From Paracyclopina nana (Eukaryota; Arthropoda; Copepoda; Cyclopoida; Cyclopettidae): a DNA stretch of 64,000 nucleotides. The position numbers and the translations under genes are program-made. Each line of letters starts with the position of its first letter. The stretch's first letter is position 1. Shown piece after piece: positions 46,150 through 58,118 of this stretch. The notes beneath the pieces are model-generated. The model saw only the letters and a program-made list of their open reading frames with translations. It did no database searches and was not told the origin of the DNA. The stretch spans positions 10,106,001 to 10,170,000 of the forward strand of contig JAGUCH010000003.1 of assembly GCA_019096065.1 (NCBI GenBank). The letters run 5' to 3'.

Positions 46150-47719
46150 AATGAGCGGCATAAACGTCACCTCTGCCAAAAAATGCTGCAAGAGCTCTCT
46201 GCCAATATCTATGTTACTCACCATTTTACTCACAATCATGGCTGTATTCCATGACAAACTGGGAGGCAAAGACTCAGCCCAAAGAGTGATTCAAAATGAT
46301 TTAAGTTTTTAAAAGTATTATCATTAATTTTATGGGTTTCAGACTTGTGAAGAGGTCAAAATGGGAGATGGAATCTCCGATGACAACTTGAATGTGCAAG
46401 CCTGTAACTATATGATAATGGTATTTATTTACATATATTAGCTGACATAAATTTTGAGTAACTTAAGCCAAAAAATCCACTTAATTGTTTTAGGGGATTG
46501 CTGTTTGGATACAAAAATGAGGGGGCTTTCATGCAGCATTTGCCTATGTTATTCTGGCATATTTCTCACAACTTCAACGCTTGAACAATTCACTGATAGA
46601 TTCACTACATCAACAACTACAGCTGAGTCAACGACAACTACCACATCCAGTAATGAATCTTGCTTCCAAATCCAACTGCTTATTCAAAATTAGCAATTAA
46701 TTCAAAATAGCAACCGAGCCAATAGTGGATTGGGTCTCAATTCCTCAGCATGATTTGAAAATATGGTTTAGCTATGATATTTGCAATTATTACGCTTGTG
46801 CTGAAAACTGCGAGAAAATAGGAGCTCGGCTTTTTGAGCCTCGTAATGCTGAACAAGCTGCAGCTGTTGACGCTTTGGACGTCTTTGAATACTGGATAGG
46901 CATCAACAATTTACAAGAGGAAACAAAGTAAGACATTTTCACAACAACATTTGTCATTTTGGCTGAAATACGTGCTTTTTGGCAAGATTTGTGTACACCT
47001 CATCTGGTAGCGCTGTTACCAGTTATTTTGCTTGGGATGCTGTTGATGTAGCCAAAGACAAGCCTATTGAGAGGTGTGTGCTTTCATCTCATGGACAATG
47101 GAGCTTACAGAGTTGTTTTATGCTCAGCAGATTTGTTTGCGAAAACGTCTTGACTCAGCCTGATCCAGTGCCATTTTCGCTCAAGTATTACCAACAGCAT
47201 TCTCAGCAATTGCCTTGCTGTGCTAAAGGAGAGCTAAGGCTTTCTTCTTCTCCTGGTGGGCATCCAATTTGCGCTGATTTTCAAATTTGCAATCTTCAGT
47301 ATGGCTTTGTTGCAACCTTGGCTGAAAAGCCAGAAATTCCTGTTTTCTCATTTGACCATCCTGCTGATTTCGCCACTCATTTTCTCAATGTTCAGCATAA
47401 CTACAATGATGGAGAGGTGATGAGTAAAGGCTACTTTAAGAGGTCACAGCATATGATTTATTTTTTTCAGCTCAGACTACAAATGACAATAGTTCCCTAT
47501 ACATCAAGTGAAGTGATGCCGTATTTTCCTCGATTGAGACCGTGAATGAGACCAAAAGTTTCTGCCCTGAAAACTTTGTAGGCCTCAAATACTTTAGATC
47601 TTCTGTCAGATGATGTATCATTTTACATGATATACTATGTATTTGCAATTATCTTTTCCTAGGGTGCTTCAGTGCAATATGACAACAATGCGCACTTTGT
47701 TTGCATGACTGGGAATTAG
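46150..47719 (+). CDS. Membrane C-type lectin-like protein with in-frame TGA
   Basis: The likely start at 46150 encodes a short basic N-terminus and a membrane segment (ISMLLTILLTIMAVF), suggesting a type II protein. Further exons give a Thr-rich stem (TTTAESTTTTTS) and a C-type lectin domain. That domain comprises exon 46711-46927 (CENCEKIGARLFEPRNAEQA, YWIGINN) and the next exon from 46987 (GQWSLQSCFMLSRFVCEN). A second cysteine-rich region follows (LPCCAKGELRL, PICADFQICN). A 47-base intron at 47424-47470 and a last exon 47663-47719 keep one frame to the stop, except for a TGA at 47509-47511. The first two or three exon junctions are uncertain. Lectin domains of this type bind carbohydrates or other ligands in recognition and immunity. 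It is either a pseudogene, a readthrough gene, or wrongly modelled at the TGA. A poly(A) signal is at 47787. Confidence 0.6.
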
Positions 47720-47839
47720 TGGGAAAATTCAAGCGTTGAACCTGCTTAGTATTTCATTGATTTCTTGGTGTTGGTTAAATATTTGCAATAAAATTGGTGT
47801 ATTTACAATTCGGGTGTATTTCTGTTACAAACGAGAGCC

Positions 47840-49086
47840 ATGGCAGCTCAGACAGTCCAAAAGGCTGCGGTTTTTGGCTTTTATGTCTTTTTGCTGTTTT
47901 TATGCCTAATTCAGGCCTTGAGCATCATCAAAGATTTCCTCAATGGCAAGACACTTTTTGCAGCAACTGAAGAAAAGCAGGATAATTTGGCAATGCCAGA
48001 AATCACTTTGTGCCCGAGCAATATCCTGAATATTCACAAGTTGCAGCATGACTACAATGCATCTTACAATGTAATGAACGGATTCTCCAGCATCCCACCG
48101 AGCATCAATTATGTTAAGCTTGTTGAAGAAGTGGCTTACATTTTGAACAGAGATTTCACCCTGGAATTGCAGCATTACAATACATCTGGGTACATGTCCA
48201 AAATCAGGCTCAAAACTGGCCTCAATGCCATTCCAAATTTGCCAGTCAAGGTTGAAATCAAAGTAAGTAAAAGTGACATTTTTCAAGAGCTATGCAACTT
48301 AATTTTTTTTGTCAGGTACATGAGAGGAAAAATTTCAATCATGGGATATGTTATGTGATTACATCTCCAGATTACTTTTCTAAGGTTGGCGCCACTTTTG
48401 GACTTTACTTGAGTTTCTCGCTGAAGCCAGAGGAAATCCCTCAGTCTTTTATTGTGTACATCAGTGAACTGGGAGAATCCCATGGACTGCTCACAAATGG
48501 AGGCCTGAAAGGCTCCAAGCCTTTGGTGGACTTTATCAAGATCCACTCAACAATCATGTTTTTTCTGTCTAAACACATTTGGCGCTTTTAGCAAAAGTGC
48601 GCAATTTATCCCCCGGATTCAACTCGTTTTGTCTGCTTCGCCAGGGAATTCACTGAGCAGTTCCTGGGCTTGTCCAAAGTTTGCCCTGCAATTTGCACTT
48701 ACTCAGCCATTTCCGAATTACTCTTGGCAGCCTCTGTAACTCTGAGTGTACCAGAGTGCGAAAATAAGAGCCAGTACAAGTGCATCATTGAGGAGCACGA
48801 ACATCGGCTGCTCGAAGAGGCGGAAAAAGCGTGCAAAAAGCCTTGCGAAATGGTGCAATATGTGGGCACTCCTCAAGAATATTCGATTGGGCCCAGCGAC
48901 CACGAGACCTTTTTCGCCATCAAGTTCGAGTCGAATCAAGTGACAATTCATAACGAGGATTTGCTGTATAATTTCCCCAATGTGGTGGCCTCCGTGGGCG
49001 GCCTCCTTGGCCTCTTTGTCGGATTCTCCTTTTTCGACTGCGGCACATTTCTCATGGGGAGAGTGCTGCAAAAACTCGCATCATAA
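47840..49086 (+). CDS. DEG/ENaC (pickpocket-like) channel subunit G
   Basis: Exons 47840-48262, 48316-48525 and 48592-49086 join in phase 0 to 375 residues. The 48526-48591 intron was inferred because the unspliced frame meets a TAG just before the acceptor TTTTAG at 48586-48591. The first membrane segment is VFGFYVFLLFLCLIQALSI, followed by MPEITLCPSNIL. The outer domain has cysteines in VCPAICTYS, VPECENKSQYKC and KACKKPCEMVQY. The second segment is VASVGGLLGLFVGFSFFDC with an intact Gly-Phe-Ser filter. It is clearly diverged from the cluster at 29-37 kb and has lost the two introns that split the second half of those genes. It begins only ~48 bases after the lectin gene's poly(A) signal. 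AATAAA at 49344 is its own signal. Confidence 0.82.
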
Positions 49087-49389
49087 GAGTTTAAATTCAT
49101 GTATTTCAGCACTTGACAAAATATTACAGCTATCTTTGAAACGGAACTTTTTTACTCCGGAAACACACACATGAAGTATTATTACTTGTAGTGAACGCAA
49201 ATCAATCCTTTTGTATCATATATAAGAAGATGGATGCTATTTACGAGTATGTACAATGCGAGGCAAGTTATTTTCGTTTTTCAGCAGCCTCGCGCTCCTT
49301 TTTCCTTCAGTCTGTATAGATCCTGAAAAATAAGCTTAAATTGAATAAAGAGCAATTTATGTGAAATTTCGGCTGGGCTACCTTCCGAA
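49087..49389. other. Convergent intergenic gap
   Basis: Holds the 3' end of the channel gene (AATAAA at 49344-49349). The downstream zinc-finger gene ends at 49390 on the other strand. No further feature. Confidence 0.5.
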
Positions 49390-52300
49390 TTACTCGTTGT
49401 GGACTTCAAAGACAATTCCTCCATCAGCTAATAGGTGAGTGGCGCGTCCAAGTGTGGTGCGACCGGTCAAGGCAGCAGCGGCTGCTGCGGCCTCGTCCTC
49501 GGAATCGACCTCGTCGTCCTCATCTCCTCCAGTGGTGACAATGACAGCTTGCTCGCCATTGGCACCAGTGATGGTCTGTTGCGTAATCACCCTCGGTGTC
49601 GTGGAAATGACCCCAGTGTGCCTCTTGCGATGATGCGACAACGAACTGGAAAATATTGAAAGCATGGGAAAACAAAGCAACTCAATCAATTAAGTACCTC
49701 GAGTCGGTGAACCTTTGGTCGCACATGTTGCACTTGAAGGGCTTTTCCCCAGTGTGCACCCTTCGCCGATGCTCGGCCAGTTTGTGGGCAAGGAGGAAGC
49801 CTTTGCCGCACCATTCGCAAGCATGTGGACGCTCGTTGGAGTGTCTGGATTTCTGGTGGAGCAGCAGCTTGTCCCTGGTGATGAAGGCCTTGCCGCACTC
49901 TCCGCAGTGGAAGGCAGCGATGCCAGTGTGCAAGGCCATGTGGTACTTGAGACCACGTGGCGTCTTGAAGCCTCTCGGACACTGCAAAGAAAATATGTAA
50001 ATTCTCAAACTTTTCTAAAAATTCATCTAATTTCGCTCACAGTTTGGCATTGGTAGATGACGCTGTGCGACTTGACGTGGTAGAACCAGGACTTGTAGTT
50101 CCCGTAGATTTTGCCGCACTGGTCGCAGACGAACTCTTTCTGCTGCTCATTGTCGCCCTCCTTGATGGTTCCCTCCTTGTGCTTGGCCAAGTGGCGCTCG
50201 AGGTTCTTCTCGTAGTCGAAGGAGCGCGCGCACTCCCCGCACTTGTACATGCGGTCCTTCTTCTTCTCCTCGGACACGTGGGCGCGCTGCAAGTGGCGGA
50301 GGAACTTCTTGTGGTCCGTGCCAAAGTTCTTGGCACACTTGTCGCAAATCAGCTCCGCCTGGTGGATTTGCAGCGTGTGGATCCTCAGCGAGCGCTCCGC
50401 GCCGAACGTCTTGGGACACTCGTCGCACACCCACGTGGAGTTGGCGCACTTGTCATAGGCGGCCAAGTGGGCGCGGAGCTCGACCAGGGTGCGATACACG
50501 TGCTTGCACCCGAAGCACTTGAGCACCTCCTCGTCCTCGACCTTGGCCTTCTTCTCGGTGTCCTCCTCCTCGTCCGCCTCCTCCTCGCCGTCCTCGCGTT
50601 TGCGCTTCTTGATGCCGCCCTTCTCGGAGCCGACGATGACCAAGTCCTTGGGCACGTTGGGCAGCACCTTGCCGCCGCCCATGCACTCCTCGTAGTGGCC
50701 TCGCATGTACTCCCGCTTGGACATGGCCAGCCCGCACTCGACGCACTCCCACCCGTTCTCAGTCTGGACGTAGCGCCTTCGCCGCCCGCGGCCACGTGGC
50801 AACTTGTGCACCGGTCCGTCCATGTAGTCGTCGTCGTCGTCGTCGCTCTCCGACCCATCCTGGTTCCAGTCCTTGACCGCGAACAGGCTATTGGCATCCA
50901 TGGGGTTGAGCCGCGGGTCCATTTCGGTCTTGTAGTTGGCTGCGGCTGCGGCTGCGGCCGCGTTGGCCGCGGCTGCGTAATGATATTTTAATTCTTGGGC
51001 CGACTCGAAGCCCTCGGGGAGCTTGGTGAACGTCTGGGGCTGGCCAATGCCCATGGCAATGACAAGCTCAAAGTCCGGCTGCTGCTCGTCCGAGCCGTCC
51101 CCGTACAGCCAGGGCAGAAGGGTGTTCAAGTCATCCGTGGAGAAGTCCGGAAGCAAAATGGTCAGAGGCTCGTCTGAGGCTCGTCCGGCGGGGTCAATGT
51201 TCAAGATGGCCTTTCGCAGCAGAGGACTCGAGGCCGCGAGCACCAGTTGGTGCACAGTGGCCTCGCCGCCGTCGTTGGTGATCATTTTGATGTCGGAGTG
51301 CAGCTCGGCCTTGAAGCATTCGCGAAGGCCCTCTTGCAGCATGCTACGGTGGTAAATCATGCCGGGGTTCTCTTGCGAGAGCAGCGTCGTCGTGTCCATG
51401 GTGTCGGGGTCGAGAGCTCCAACCGAGCCCGGAACGGCAATGACCACGCCCTCTTGAGGCGGAGGAGCGTCAATCACGTTGAGGACCTCGGTGGTCATCT
51501 GGCTCGAGTCTCCAATCGGCACCACCGTGAACTCGTTCGATCCGGGAACCTAAAAATAATAAGCCTTGGATTTGAGTGTATGAAAATATAGAGGGAGCTC
51601 ATTTCCCAATTTTAGGGAAATTCCTCCGCTGATCGTAGGCCCCTGAGTGCAACGCCTTTTCCTATTGCTTTTTAAGAAAACTGAACATGTTGGAGCATAA
51701 AACCAAAATATGATGCTGTCATTTGAAGACATTCGCAAAATGTTCCGGATTTCAGGGAACTTCCTTTCTGCCAGAAATATAGTCATAATGGATATTGAGG
51801 TGAATATGCCATGCATAAAAGGTGATTTTTTCACCAAAATTGCTGCTGAGAAAAATACTAATGAGTTCATAATCATCATTTTTGAAAATACTGCATAGGT
51901 TTGACGAAAAAGTAAAAAACGTGATTTCTCATAGCTACACCGCTGCGTTGTTGCTAGCTCTATTTTCACAATAGGGGGCGCTATTTACCCTCGACGACAG
52001 GGACTATAGAATGTTACATATGCTAGTTTACTTAGGTAGTACTATGCTATTCTAGCCCCACTCAATGTTCACGCTTTACCTGGACGACTTTGAGTCCTCC
52101 GGACTCGTTGGATCCTTGAGAGCCAGCCACGAGGGTGACGGACTCCTGCTTCACGTTCAACCCGGAGGCAATGGCCCGCTTGCGATGCTTCATCGTGTAC
52201 ATGTGCTTGCGGATGTCGTTGACCTTGGGCGCCAGGTAGTCCCTGCAGAGCTTGCAGTAGGCGTACTCGGAGCCGTCCGGAGCCTTGGAGATGAAGGGGA

Positions 52301-53744
52301 ACTCCCGCTCCCAGGCTGGCCGGTACTTCCGCTCGTACAGCTTCTTGTTGAACCCGTCCTTGGCCTCCTCCTTGGTCATGATGGCCTGCCTCTTGACCAA
52401 CTCCGACACCTCCTCGGGCGTGAGCCCGGCTCGCTTGATGTGCTTGGCCTTCTGCTGGTGCATGCTCAAAATGTACTTCTTGGCCGTGAGGCTCTTGCAG
52501 CACACGGTGCAGTAGGCCAGTCCGGGATTGCCAGAGGGGTCCACAGTCACCCAGGGGTAGGACTCCTTCCACTCCTCCCTGAAGTAGGCGTTGGCCACCT
52601 GCGGCGAGGCCTGGAGCTTGGCATACGAGGAGCCCGACTCCAGGTTGGCCTGGTGCTTGATGGTGGCCTGATGCTTGAGCAGGCTGTTGTATTTGGGCAG
52701 CAGGATCTCGTGGCACACTGTGCAGTATGCGTTTTGCGAGGCGTTGTCCCCAGGTGCACGCCGCACCCAGGGGAAGTCCGTCTCCCAGACGGTGCGGTAC
52801 CGTCGGCCGCCGGCGGACAAAAAGGCCTCGGTGGCCGCCAATTGGCCCGGGGGCAGAGGCTCGCCGCGCTCGCGCGCCTTGTGCTTCACCGTGGCCTCGT
52901 GCTTGACGAGGCCGTTGTAGCGCGGCTCCAGGACGTCGCGACACATGATGCAAAAGGCCATTTCCGACTGGTCCGGAGCCCGCTCCACCCAGGAAAATTG
53001 CTCCTCCCATTCCTGCTTGTACTTGCGCTCGTATTTCCTCCATCCCGTCTTCTTGCCTAATAAATAATCATTATTAATATTAACTGATTCTGTGCCTGGA
53101 TTTAGACACTTTTTGATAGGAAGCAGTTTGATATATAGAAGACGGAATTCATTAATTTTTATAAGGCAGTCATTAGCCGAATTGGAAATTTCAACCTATG
53201 CAAAATTGAAATGATTAAGTAGATTTGCTAGCAGATTCATGAAAATTTTATGTTTATGCCAAGCTTAGTTGAAATAATCAGTCGCACGGAACTTTAAAGA
53301 TTATCACAGAAACGTAGTTTGACTACAAAAACTGAAAAGCCATTGGATACTTTTCGGAGCCTCAAATAACGCCAGAAATCTGACAGAATGCAAAAAGCGC
53401 CATTTGTCCCGCCAATTTTCGAAAACGCCAAAACTAGGCTGAAAATTAAAGTAAAAACACTCACCAGCTAGCTTGGAGTTGGCGTATTTGACCTTAAACG
53501 AGGGCTTGGGCGTCCGCTTCTCGCGGCTCTTTTCGTCGCCCGAGGCTGCCCCGGCGGCCTCGGCCTCGGCCTTGATTTGCACCATCTCCTCCACGACTTG
53601 GATGGTTTCATTTTCCTCCGGCTCCGTTTCGGGCTCCTCGATATCGGGCAGGACCTTTTCGACCTCGGTCGGAGGCCGCACCTCGACCTCGGCCGAGGTC
53701 GACGGCTCGTCCTTTTTGCCGCGCACTTTACGAGTCACCACCAT
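49390..53744 (-). CDS. BTB / multi-zinc-finger nuclear protein
   Basis: Exons 53744-53465, 53056-52080, 51549-50041, 49981-49698 and 49645-49390 join in frame to 1101 residues. After an acidic N-terminus, four related ~60-residue units follow. Each has a W-x3-FPWV-like lead and a C-x2-C ... H-x5-H finger (for example AYCTVCHEILLPKYNSLLKH). Next is a BTB/POZ domain around residues 495-585 (HSDIKMITNDGGEATVHQLV, SSPLLRKAIL), then Ala-rich and Asp/Glu-rich stretches and a basic patch (PRGRGRRRRY). Ten C2H2 fingers end with CNMCDQRF, completed across the last intron by SSLSHHRKRH. An acidic, Ala-rich tail closes it. Such proteins are DNA-binding transcription regulators that oligomerise through BTB. 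The exact orthologue is not recognised. Coding exons are GC-rich compared with surroundings. Confidence 0.88.
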
Positions 53745-54800
53745 TGCTGATGAGTGGCCTCAAATGTCAAATGGCTTTCAGGCTTTTTCTCTAAACACGA
53801 GGAAAATTCGTTGGCGATTTTCCTGCCGTTCAATGACGAAATTGAACTCCCCGCTCGCTTCGGAAACCAAGTCGATCCCAACTTTTTCAAATGTTCTGCT
53901 AATACCTTCGCTGACAATGGTGAAATTGTGTTTTGGCTCTCAATTGTAATTTTGTGTTATTTTTCTTCGTTAGATTTGACGGAATTCTCTAATTTGTATA
54001 GTTACCTTTTTCGACCGCTTCATTTGACGAGAAATTTGAATTATTGCAATAGTGGAATTTTTATTTCGGAATTATTAGTGAATATTGGTTTGAATAGGTT
54101 AAATATTCGTTTTCATTTTGAAAGATTGGAAATTATAGAAAATTAAATCATTACTAAATTACGGGGAATTAGCCTTGAATTTTCCGCTTCGCTTCATCGT
54201 TGCTCGCTTTGCCCGCGTCAGAGTAGCCAGAAAACAAGGGACGCCAAAAAGTTAGGGCATTCATAAACTATTATGGTTTTCTTTTCAGTATTGTTTTGTA
54301 TATTCGCATCAAATGAAAAATAGCCTTTATTATGCATATTTAAAACGATCATAAGATAAAACATGATAAACACCAAGAGGTAAGCGTTCATGTCCATTTT
54401 GATGAATAGGCATTTTTTCAGTTTAGGCAACCCTAGTCTCAAGGCTACCTATAAAATGGCGGACTTGAGTTCAAATGCGGAAGATTAACTTGCATGCCTC
54501 GCAACCTTCTATCGAAATCATAACTATTTCTTTATTTTAGGGAATTTGCAAAATGAAACAGAACGACTTTAAAGCAAGTCAATGATGATTTAAAATGTAA
54601 TGTTAAGGGACAAGCAGCTGAAACGGGGCTTTTACTTATCTTCTAAATAGTGGGGAAAGCAGCCTTGCTTGAGGCTATTGAGGCTGCTGAGGCCTTTCCC
54701 TTGGTTGGTTCATCCAGCTGAATGTAGCTGTCTCCTTTCGCCAAAGCACAGCCTTCATCGGGTCGATCTGGCAGCACAAAATTAACTTGAGATTTTCAAT
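53745..54800. other. Shared head-to-head promoter region
   Basis: About 1.06 kb separates the divergent start codons of the zinc-finger gene (-) and the Bfr1-like gene (+), so it is likely a two-way promoter with both 5' UTRs. Frames just upstream of 53745 on the + strand lack an ATG. A short minus-strand open stretch at 54643-54768 is discussed in the findings. Confidence 0.5.
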
Positions 54801-57800
54801 ATGGCATCAGAAACATCAATTGAAGCAGGTAACATTTAAAACGCATTCCTTTTTTAACACTCTAGTAAATGCACGTTTTGCGCGCGTAATTCAAAGTGCG
54901 TTTTTAAGGCTTTGGTTTTTGGCTTCTCTGCTGTCATACTGACCTAAATTTGTCACGACCGAAAATCAGCAATTTTAGTCATTTCTAACAGCAGTGCGCG
55001 TCCAAAAAGATAAAAAAAGTCCACTGTGCGAGCTAAGGTATCCTTATGAAAATAACATGATAAAAAATAATTCTGAGCATCTTTAAAAATATCATGAAAG
55101 CAAATCAAATATGCGTTTAAATGAAAAAACACAGGTTTAAGTGTACCAAGAGCAATTTTTGATATCACGAAAATATTTCCAAAATCAATACTTGATTGCT
55201 TGGAGTAAGCTTTATTTTAAGCCCAGTTGCGGCGCTAGGGGGCGCTGCTAAAATTCGAACACCAAATTTTGGCGTATGAAGCGGGTTCATAGAAGTTTCC
55301 GCTTTTCTTGATTCTTTCATAAATAGTCAGAGTAATAAAAGGTTACATTACAATCTTTCTAGCACCATTGAAGTAGATCAGACCCGAAAAAAGCAAAAAA
55401 TCCAAAATATGGGCTCAAATTACCATAAAAAAAGATTGCCATTCCCACTCACACAAATGCAGACAGACAATTATTCAGCCACTACAGATATCTATAAGGA
55501 GTTATTTCTTTCCCTTTTGGCAAATTTCTTGCTGTGATATAATATTTTCAGGAATTCACTACAGAAAAAGCTCAAAATAGCAATTTAGGTTTAGTTTAGA
55601 TTATTACGTAACCTAATGGCTTTAAGAGCGCCAAGCATCTAACGCCATCTGTGGCGGTTTCGACAACTAAATCGGCGCAGTGCAAGCAATCAAGTATTAA
55701 AAAATTGATTTTAATTATAAGACAATTTTCGTTACAGATGCTTTGACTAATGGATCAATCCAGGGCGATCAGGCCACGCCCACGCATGAAAAAGGCCCAA
55801 GGCCTCCAAATAGGAAAAAGTACGAGGAAAACTTGGCGGAATTGGCTGGCAAAATCAAGGAAATCGAGGATACGCGGCTGAAAGCCAGCGACAAGTTGCG
55901 CGCCATGCGCGAACTGGTTAGTGCGCTGCGCGACCGGAGGGAAAAGGTGTCAGCTGACAAGGCTGATCTTGATGAAAAACTCACTTTGGTCACCAAAGCT
56001 TTTGAGGCCAAAAAGGAGGCGATGCAAAAGCACAAGTCCAACTTTGTCGTTTCTAGCGAAGAAGCTCTGGACCAGCAAGTAATATTAACTTTAAGTTTTA
56101 AGTATGATTATAAATTACGCCATGTCCTTTTAACGCAGATCAAGCTGCTGCAGCAAGAGCTGCAAAAAAACCACTTTAAGCCAACTGAGGAGCGAAAACT
56201 GGTGCATGACATTGACAAATTGAATCGATCCAAGAAAGCCATCAAGGAATTCAAATGTGTGAAGGTTGGAAAAGCAATCCTACTTGGAAATTCCGTTCTT
56301 TATTTTTTCCCGAATAGGATGACATGGATAAGCTCAAGTCCAATCAGAAGGAATTGCGGGAAAAGCGAGATTTGTTGTATAAGGAGCGCGGAGAGCTCAA
56401 ACGCAAAGAAGAAGATGCAAAAAATGAAATTAGGTAATAGCACTCTTTTCATCTAGATCAAAGCTGATACAGATTTTTTCAATTTTAAGGAAAAATACTC
56501 AATAGAGGGCGCCACATGCAAATTGTAGTAAAAAGTTATAAACTATGCAAGTGGCGCCATCTTTTTTCCTAATTTTCCAAGATCTAGCCTAGTTAAAACA
56601 GGATTATGTAAATATTTACAGATGGCGCCACCTGCATACAAATTAGGTTATATATCTCGTGGCGCCATCTAGCGCAGGATCTTTTAACTGTAAACAATTT
56701 TTAATTTTTGGCATATTTTTCAGGGAGTTGAGGGACTCATTGGAGCAAATGAAAGTACAGATTGACACGTTGTCCTCGGAGAGACGAGCTGTCATGGGTG
56801 AATTTCGGCTGCAAGAAATGGCTCACAAAAAATTCATCTCCGAGAGGAGAGAAGAGGCAAAGTTGAAGCGGAAAGAAGAAAAGGAGGCATTTGAAGCTCA
56901 AAAAATGAAGGAATGGTAAGCGCAAACTTTTCCCGAATATGCATCGTTTATTCATTAGGCTCCCAACTTTCCCCTGATTGAACTGTCAAATTTGCGATGT
57001 TTGCAACAGCCAGAGAAATCCCAGCCTTTTTTTCGCCTAGGGAGGAAATCAAGGCCAACGAAGAGCCTTTCGAAAGGGAAAGGTCCCTTGTGGCCACTTT
57101 GATAATCTATTGTAAGAACCTTGATCCCAACCTGAATGAAGACATCAGTGACGACATTGGCGAGGAAAATAGCAAACGCTCGGCAAATTCGGGGGAAAAT
57201 GGCGGCGCCCCGGAAAACTGCACCGTTTACCGCAAAAATGAGGAAAATGACTTTTTCTTCGCGGGAGTGAGCAAAAAATCCTGCGGAGGCAAAAAGAGTG
57301 CCAAAAAGCAAAAGGTAAAGAATATCATTTTTTTATCGCGCCATGGAATTTAATTTTGAATCGGCAAAAACCGAGTGAGGATTTACTAGCCCGAGCCTGA
57401 GAGGACCGCACTTTCACGAAGGTTTTTTCTTTATGTAAATAATGAAAATAATATCAATAGAAATTAATTTTTGAATGATTTCCAGGCCCGAAATTTGAAG
57501 CACAATCCCGAGGCTTATTTGCAGTTTGCCAGCCTTTCGCTGAAGCCTCCCTCTACCTCCAAAGACATTCCAATCATTCTCGAAGAGCTCAAAAACAAGA
57601 AGGTAATGAAAAAAGAGCCAGGGGGAATGCAAAATGTCTTGTATTTCTGCTGTTGCAGGTTTATTATGAGGGATTGGCAGAGAAGGAGGAAACTGCGAGG
57701 CAAATGAAGGAATCTTCTTCATCCGCTTTTGTCGACTTTTTGGACGACAAAATTGACTGTCCGCCACAGAGAAGTGATGACAAAAGCAAGGCCAATAAAA

Positions 57801-58003
57801 GCAAGGCCAACAGCAAAAAGTCTGCTAGCAATTTCTTTATTATGGAGCAACGGAAAGAGGGCCAAAATGAGGCATTCACGCCTGACCAATTCCCAAGTTT
57901 GCCACAGCCAGCCTCGAAAAATGGCCCCTTTTTTGCCACCGCCGCAGCCTCCAATTCGTCAAATAATCACAGCCGCGGATGGGAAGTGAAAGCCACCTTA
58001 TAA
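54801..58003 (+). CDS. Bfr1-like coiled-coil, mRNP-associated protein
   Basis: Exons 54801-54828, 55738-56078, 56139-56264, 56318-56433, 56724-56915, 57041-57314, 57486-57602 and 57659-58003 join in frame to 512 residues. Nearly the whole protein is highly charged coiled coil. It starts from RPPNRKKYEENLAELAGKIK and includes SSEEALDQQIKLLQQELQ and EERKLVHDIDKLNRSKKAIK, the pattern of the yeast Bfr1 / proton-pump-interactor family. A later block (NPEAYLQFASLSLKPPST then IILEELKNKKVYYEG) matches the Bfr1 C-terminal region. In yeast Bfr1 associates with polysomes and mRNPs and affects secretion and nuclear segregation; the role here is inferred. The C-terminus is Ser/Lys-rich with a possible FxxxPxLP-like motif (DQFPSLPQP). 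A poly(A) signal is at 58113. Confidence 0.82.
56508..56675. repeat. Cluster of TGGCGCCA palindromes in an intron
   Basis: Four GGCGCCA sites (56508, 56552, 56623, 56660) lie within 170 bases of intron 56434-56723. They pair into two ~50-base units, each bounded by inverted GGCGCCA(C/T) ends and sharing GCGCCAC(A/C)TGCA next to the left end. This looks like a tandem duplication of a very small inverted-repeat element. Confidence 0.6.
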
Positions 58004-58112
58004 TGCAAATTACTTCAAGTTTCTACCATGCGTTTGTGGGCTACGTTCCTTGTGATGATCACCACTGTATAGTGAAAGCATGTAATATGTAATCAGATTA
58101 CGTCGAGGTCAA

Positions 58113-58118
58113 AATAAA
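58113..58118 (+). terminator. Poly(A) signal of the Bfr1-like gene
   Basis: AATAAA 110 bases after the stop codon at 58003. Confidence 0.6.

Noticed and set aside
50044-50991. 315-codon plus-strand open frame
   Set aside because: Antisense shadow of the BTB/C2H2 exon, which has clear finger motifs on the minus strand.
52065-53060. 331-codon plus-strand open frame
   Set aside because: Exact antisense shadow of the GC-rich zinc-finger exon; no domain, Leu/Val/Gly-rich as expected for the complement of that codon bias.
53754-54146. Plus-strand open frame with protein-like composition just upstream of the zinc-finger gene
   Set aside because: No ATG at its start (opens after stops, first codon GTG) and it overlaps the divergent gene's 5' UTR.
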